The translations under genes were made by a program, and so were the position numbers. Below, in pieces: positions 59,864 to 64,000 of a DNA stretch of 64,000 nt; position 1 is the stretch's first letter, and the number at the start of each line of letters is the position of its first letter. The notes below the pieces were generated by a model. That model was not told the DNA's origin. It made no database searches and saw only the letters and a list, made by a program, of their open reading frames with translations. The DNA is taken from assembly GCA_016934935.1 (NCBI GenBank), contig JAFGRW010000106.1, forward strand, positions 62,001 to 126,000. The letters are read 5' to 3'. Source of the stretch: Spirochaetota bacterium. Its GTDB lineage: Bacteria; Spirochaetota; UBA4802; JAFGJZ01.

Positions 59864-60892
59864 CTAAAATTGTTGTACAAAGCGGATATCGCCGCTCTGA
59901 AAATGCCGTATATCATTTATTCCATAACCCATCATAACAAGTCTGTTTAATCCCAGACCAAAAGCAAAACCAGACCACTTGTCAGGATCAATTCCACCCG
60001 ATTTTAAAACATTCGGGTGAACAAGTCCGCAAGGCAGCAGTTCTACCCATCCTGTCTGTTTGCAAACAGAACATCCGTTACCACCGCATATCAGACAGTT
60101 TATATCAAGTTCGAAACCAGGTTCGACAAACGGAAAATATCCGGGTCTCAGTCTGACTTTAACCTCTTTTTTGAAAATTTCCTTTAAAAGTGTTTTCATG
60201 AAAAAAATAAGATTGGAAACAGAGATGTCTTTATCTACCATCATGCCTTCGACCTGATAAAAGGTATTTTCGTGTGAGGCATCTGTAGCTTCGTATCTGA
60301 AAACACGCCCCGGGCCTATAACACGAAACGGTGGTTCGTTTTTTTCCATGCCGCGAACCTGTATGGCCGAAGTATGGGTTCTAAGAAGGTTATTGTCTTC
60401 TGTCCAGAAGGTGTCCTGCATATCACGAGCCGGATGATGTTTCGGTATGTTGAGAGCTTCAAAGTTATAGTATTCTGTTTCAACTTCAGGACCGTCAAGA
60501 ACCGCAAAGCCCATCGATGTAAAAATATCTTCAATTTCATGCTGTATTTGTGAAAGAGGATGAAGGTATCCATTATTTGATGTAAATTCGGATTCTTTAT
60601 CCAGTGTTACATCTATCCACTCTTCAGATAAACGGTTAGTAAGTAAGGCTCGCTCAACATCGTTTTTACGATTGTCGATTGCATCGTTAATTGTCTCTTT
60701 AATAACATTTGACAGTTTGCCGACTTCTCCACGTTCCTGGGGCGAAAGGTCTTTCAGAGATCGCAAAATGGATGTAAGTTCACCTTTTCGGCCAACAATA
60801 TCTATTCGTATCTGTTCCAGTTCATCTATGGATGCACATTTGCTAATGGCGTCGAGAGTGTTGTGTTTAATCAGTTCAAGTTTTTCTTTCAT
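59864..60892 (-). CDS. pheS: phenylalanine--tRNA ligase alpha subunit
   Basis: Catalytic alpha subunit, 342 residues. It starts with the coiled-coil arm (KLELIKHNTLDAISKCASIDELEQIRIDIVGRKGELTSILRSL), followed by the class II core: motif 2 FRVIGPGRVFRYEATDASHENTFYQVEG, and motif 3 GFAFGLGLNRLVMMGYGINDIRHFQSGDIRFVQQF. A Cys-rich insertion CLICGGNGCSVCKQTGW may bind zinc, as in some bacterial enzymes. GGGA lies eight bases before the ATG. It is the first gene of a leftward operon pheS-pheT-HIT. No leader peptide with Phe codons or T-box stands out in the 120 bases upstream. Confidence 0.97.
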   Translation of the reverse strand: MKEKLELIKHNTLDAISKCASIDELEQIRIDIVGRKGELTSILRSLKDLSPQERGEVGKLSNVIKETINDAIDNRKNDVERALLTNRLSEEWIDVTLDKESEFTSNNGYLHPLSQIQHEIEDIFTSMGFAVLDGPEVETEYYNFEALNIPKHHPARDMQDTFWTEDNNLLRTHTSAIQVRGMEKNEPPFRVIGPGRVFRYEATDASHENTFYQVEGMMVDKDISVSNLIFFMKTLLKEIFKKEVKVRLRPGYFPFVEPGFELDINCLICGGNGCSVCKQTGWVELLPCGLVHPNVLKSGGIDPDKWSGFAFGLGLNRLVMMGYGINDIRHFQSGDIRFVQQF

Positions 60893-61026
60893 GAGATTGT
60901 CCCAACCAGAGTAAAACTAATCGTGGTTTATAAAAATATTGTTAAATTTGCTTGTAAATGAAAAATAAAGCTATCTCTTTCATTTTACGTGTATGTTAAA
61001 AGTCAAGAAAATTATTGAACATAGGG

Positions 61027-61740
61027 ATGGCTCAGGTGGCGGAAGCTTTTGTTGACACCTCGATGATAAATTTCTATGTTGTGGAAATGGATAAACGTTT
61101 AATTAGATATGAATTAAATCAAGTCGTTGAATATCTGCTTTCTCAAAATGAACCTGTGAATGAGAGCAGGGTGATACGTTCTCTTGCCGAAACGCACGGT
61201 TATCCATCATTCGGTGATGTCTCTATCTATACTTTGCATTTCTCACTTTATCATGCACTATTCAAAATCAAATTCTCACCTGAATACAGCGATTACTATG
61301 TTCATACTTATACCATGTTTATAAGAATGCTTAAGCTGCCAACCGCTGGATACTGCTGTTCGTATAACGAACAAAATGGAAATTTCTGCAGTAACGGATC
61401 TTTATATTATTATTGTCATAAGCATAGTGAAGAGGAAAAATGGCAGGCTGCTCCTGTAAATGCTGTTATGTCCCGCTTCTATCTTGATCCTGAAAATATC
61501 CTGTTTCAGGATAGTTGCGATTTGCAAGATCGCATGGACAGGATTCTACTATACGGCATGTGTAAATCCAGGGTTGATTACGCTTTTTATGTTTTTGGTC
61601 TTGATTCTAAAGATTATAAATTAATAAAAAAGAGGTATCGTCAGCTCGCTTCCAAATATCATCCCGATAAAGGCGGCAGCATTGACAAAATGAAAGAGAT
61701 CAATGAATCATACGCGTTGTTAAAAAAAATTTTTTCTTAA
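61027..61740 (+). CDS. DnaJ-related protein with C-terminal J domain
   Basis: About 237 residues. The C-terminal ~55 residues are a J domain (YAFYVFGLDSKDYKLIKKRYRQLASKYHPDKGGSIDKMKEINESYALLKKIF) with an intact HPD motif that activates DnaK ATPase. The N-terminal ~120 residues (LIRYELNQVVEYLLSQNEPVNESRVIRSLAETHGYPSFGD, LHFSLYHALFKIKF) resemble the DNAJ-related domain. A Cys/His-rich part between them (GYCCSYNEQNGNFCSNGSLYYYCHKHSE) could bind zinc. The start is uncertain: I pick ATG 61027, but no clear ribosome binding site precedes it, and a TTG at 61015 is possible. It lies between divergent pheS and aspS. Confidence 0.82.
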   Translation: MAQVAEAFVDTSMINFYVVEMDKRLIRYELNQVVEYLLSQNEPVNESRVIRSLAETHGYPSFGDVSIYTLHFSLYHALFKIKFSPEYSDYYVHTYTMFIRMLKLPTAGYCCSYNEQNGNFCSNGSLYYYCHKHSEEEKWQAAPVNAVMSRFYLDPENILFQDSCDLQDRMDRILLYGMCKSRVDYAFYVFGLDSKDYKLIKKRYRQLASKYHPDKGGSIDKMKEINESYALLKKIFS

Positions 61741-61921
61741 AATTTTTTTATACCGGCTTGGAAATGTATAGTCATACAAAACGGAAAAATTTAAAAATTT
61801 CTGCAATTTTTAATAAAACTGAATCATAAAAAAAAGCAGATAATTATGTATTGACAAAAAAGAGCACAATCGGGAATAGAGTAGTAATCTGCTCAATTTG
61901 AGCTTCTAAAAGAGGAAAATA

Positions 61922-63694
61922 ATGTTTGAAACAAGAAAATATTGTAGCGATATATCATCTTCTGACATCGATTCTGAAGTTACTTTGGCAGGATGGGTCG
62001 ACAGACGACGTGACCATGGTGGAGTGATTTTTGTTGTTTTGCGTGACGTCAGCGGCCTTCTTCAGGTTGTGACCGACGAATCCACTTCACCCGAGCAACT
62101 TGCTGTTGCCGATAAACTTCGAAACGAATTTTGTATAGCGGTTAAGGGTACTGTTCGCAAACGTGATGAAGCAAATATCAACCCGAATATAAAAAACGGA
62201 GATATAGAAATTGTTGCAAAAAGCATAGTAATTCTTAACGAGTCTGAAGTTCCACCGTTCATGCTTGACAGCCGTGAGCACATTCATGAAGAAATCAGAC
62301 TCAAACACCGTTACCTTGATCTTCGTCGGGAGGAGATGCAGAAAACAATGATTGCCCGGCACAAGATTATGCAAGCAACGCGAAGATTTCTTACGGCTAA
62401 TAACTTCATAGAAATAGAGACACCGACTTTAAATAAATCTACACCGGAAGGGGCACGGGATTTTCTTGTCCCATCACGCCTTCATGAAGGGCATTTTTAT
62501 GCTCTGCCACAGTCACCTCAGCTTTTCAAACAGATATTAATGGTTTCAGGATTCGACCGGTATTTTAACATTGTTAAATGCTTTCGGGACGAGGATTTAC
62601 GTAATGACCGTCAACCTGAATTTACTCAAATTGATATGGAATTGTCATTTGTTAACCCAAAAATGATAATGAATATAATTGAAGGATTACTGAAAGATAT
62701 CGTTTCGGCAGCTGTTGAAAGAAAAATCGAGACTCCTTTCCCGGTGATCAGTTATAAAGAGGCAATGGAGCGCTTTGGAAAGGATGCGCCGGATATGCGG
62801 TTTGGTTTCGAACTAGTAGATGTATCCGGTATACTCAAGGATTCAGAGTTTAAAGTATTCGCGAATAATATTAAAAACAGCGGTATCATAAAAGCTCTTC
62901 CAATTGATATGGGAGATAAAATTTCCCGAAAGATGATTGATGATTACACTGAATGGGTTAAGATTTTCCGAGCCGGTGGATTACCAAACTTCAGATATAA
63001 CAATGGCGCATTTGAAGGTGGTATCGCTAAATTTCTTTCTGATAGTGAAAAAGAAGCCTTGAAGAAAGAACTTAATCTTGATGGCAATACGGTGGTATTC
63101 TTCGGTTGCGATAAGAAAAAAATTGTAAATGATGCTCTGGGAAATCTTCGTCTGAAAATAGCAAAAGAGCTCGATATAATTGATCAATCACTTCTCTCCT
63201 TTGTCTGGGTTGTGGATTTTCCATTGTTTGAATATGATGAAGAAGATAAGCGATTTTACGCGGTTCATCATCCATTTACGGCTCCGGTCGCGTCTGACCT
63301 TGCCAAGCTGGATAATCTTAAACCAGAGGATGTAGAAGAAATAACTTCTGATGCTTACGATATTGTTCTTAACGGAAGTGAAATTGGTGGAGGATCTATA
63401 AGGATCAACAATATAGATCTTCAGAAAAAAATATTCACCCTTTTGGGAATATCTGAAGAGGAAGCCCGTGAAAAATTCTCGTTTCTGCTGGAAGCACTAA
63501 AATATGGTGCTCCGCCTCACGGAGGTCTAGCATTAGGGCTTGACCGTATTGTAATGCTTTTACTTAATCGCGAATCTATTCGTGATGTTATCGCATTCCC
63601 TAAAACACAGAAAGGCCAGTGCATGATGAGTGAGGCTCCTTCTCCGGTTGATAAAAAGCAGTTACGTGAACTTTCACTTAAGATTATCGAATAA
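61922..63694 (+). CDS. aspS: aspartate--tRNA ligase
   Basis: Class IIb synthetase of 590 residues. N-terminal OB-fold anticodon domain ([31 protein letters not shown]), motif 1-3 of the class II core ([70 protein letters not shown] and [39 protein letters not shown]), and the bacterial GAD insertion (~290-400). The length is that of bacterial AspRS, which may be discriminating or non-discriminating; no gatCAB is in view to judge. GAGG lies seven bases before the ATG. A TTGACA stands 70 bases upstream without a good -10. The stop overlaps the PhoH start (TAATG). Confidence 0.97.
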   Translation: MFETRKYCSDISSSDIDSEVTLAGWVDRRRDHGGVIFVVLRDVSGLLQVVTDESTSPEQLAVADKLRNEFCIAVKGTVRKRDEANINPNIKNGDIEIVAKSIVILNESEVPPFMLDSREHIHEEIRLKHRYLDLRREEMQKTMIARHKIMQATRRFLTANNFIEIETPTLNKSTPEGARDFLVPSRLHEGHFYALPQSPQLFKQILMVSGFDRYFNIVKCFRDEDLRNDRQPEFTQIDMELSFVNPKMIMNIIEGLLKDIVSAAVERKIETPFPVISYKEAMERFGKDAPDMRFGFELVDVSGILKDSEFKVFANNIKNSGIIKALPIDMGDKISRKMIDDYTEWVKIFRAGGLPNFRYNNGAFEGGIAKFLSDSEKEALKKELNLDGNTVVFFGCDKKKIVNDALGNLRLKIAKELDIIDQSLLSFVWVVDFPLFEYDEEDKRFYAVHHPFTAPVASDLAKLDNLKPEDVEEITSDAYDIVLNGSEIGGGSIRINNIDLQKKIFTLLGISEEEAREKFSFLLEALKYGAPPHGGLALGLDRIVMLLLNRESIRDVIAFPKTQKGQCMMSEAPSPVDKKQLRELSLKIIE

Positions 63695-64000
63695 TGTCTG
63701 ATTTTGTCTTTGAAACAGATAACCGTGCGTTATATCAAAAAATATGCGGTTTTAAGGATCAGAATCTTGTTTCAATAGGTAATGCTTTAATGACTAGGTT
63801 AACCCCCCGGGGAAATTCAATTATTATCTCGGGGTCTAAGGAACATTGCATTATTGCCGAAAAAATGCTTCATGTAATGTCAGACTACCTTGAGGACAAA
63901 CCTGAAAACTACGAATTTGACAGATATGATCTGAAATATCTTGTAACTCTCGCAAAAAGCGGTGAAAAAATTAATTTTGCCGCGATTAACCGGCTAAAAA
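63694..64000 (+). CDS. PhoH-like protein, N-terminal part
   Basis: A frame that starts with ATG sharing one base with the aspS stop and runs open to the window edge (102 codons). The visible part [69 protein letters not shown] resembles the N-terminal KH-like region of PhoH/YbeZ proteins, which is followed by a P-loop ATPase domain. The P-loop itself lies beyond the window. PhoH proteins are linked to RNA metabolism and ribosome maturation, often beside ybeY. It is probably co-transcribed with aspS. Confidence 0.82.
   Translation, partial: MSDFVFETDNRALYQKICGFKDQNLVSIGNALMTRLTPRGNSIIISGSKEHCIIAEKMLHVMSDYLEDKPENYEFDRYDLKYLVTLAKSGEKINFAAINRLK

Noticed and set aside
61851-61880. Promoter of aspS
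   Set aside because: TTGACA is perfect, but no convincing -10 lies 16-18 bases on.

Overview
The window is an AT-rich bacterial chromosome segment, densely packed with housekeeping genes and free of insertion sequences, prophage, CRISPR arrays, tRNA or rRNA genes that I could see. The mix of genes points to a motile, diderm bacterium: a methyl-accepting chemotaxis protein, FliS with a putative second flagellar chaperone, several lipoproteins, a TonB-like protein, a beta-barrel-like protein, peptidoglycan synthase and hydrolase genes, the alternative GlmU-like nucleotidyltransferase, an EF-G-like GTPase and an SPL-like radical SAM protein. I favour Spirochaetota, at moderate confidence; this is inferred from the combination and not from a marker such as 16S rRNA.

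Region by region. 1-5.2 kb: end of a chemotaxis receptor, then leftward pgk and a UPF0182 membrane protein that carries a run of ten C. 5.38-5.59 kb: a leftward structured RNA that I read as 6S RNA (ssrS), with its own promoter. 5.6-8.9 kb: SPL-like radical SAM protein, prfB (no programmed frameshift) and an unknown gene coupled to it. 8.96-9.9 kb: leftward fliS and a downstream overlapping gene, behind a sigma-28-like promoter. 10-12.3 kb: SLC12-type cation-chloride cotransporter.

12.4-20.9 kb: a tightly overlapping operon for the complete shikimate pathway and the first steps to phenylalanine: DAHP synthase, aroB, aroD, an aroE-aroK fusion, aroA, aroC, pheA, followed by a GerMN-domain protein, a CYTH enzyme and a 42-residue zinc-ribbon protein. 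All seven steps from PEP/E4P to chorismate are encoded in six genes; no tyrA or trp gene is present in the window.

21-32.4 kb: envelope and unknown genes (DUF3943-like protein, lipoprotein phosphoesterase, SH3-domain membrane protein, YibE/F protein, tail-anchored unknown), then glmS, a VOC protein and an RlmI-like methyltransferase whose start codon sits directly after a UUCG hairpin. 32.6-37 kb: EF-G-like GTPase, GlmU-like protein and TonB-like protein in overlapping frames. 36.9-44.7 kb, all leftward: a YihY/BrkB membrane protein with a beta-propeller inserted between its membrane helices, an isochorismatase-family hydrolase, a long coiled-coil protein and glgX.

44.9-49.8 kb: two lipoproteins and a hemolysin III protein, then pta with a structured leader, and an EFR1 flavodoxin-ferredoxin. 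50-57.1 kb: an operon of rlmN, a class A penicillin-binding protein, an M23-like peptidase, a double-XRE regulator and two tandem CNNM/CorC proteins. 57.1-60.9 kb: leftward pheS-pheT-HIT. 61-64 kb: DnaJ-related protein, aspS and the start of a PhoH gene cut by the window edge. The most unusual items are the YihY-propeller chimera, the 6S RNA candidate, the SD-hairpin-AUG arrangement at 31.45 kb, and the poly-C tract in the UPF0182 gene.
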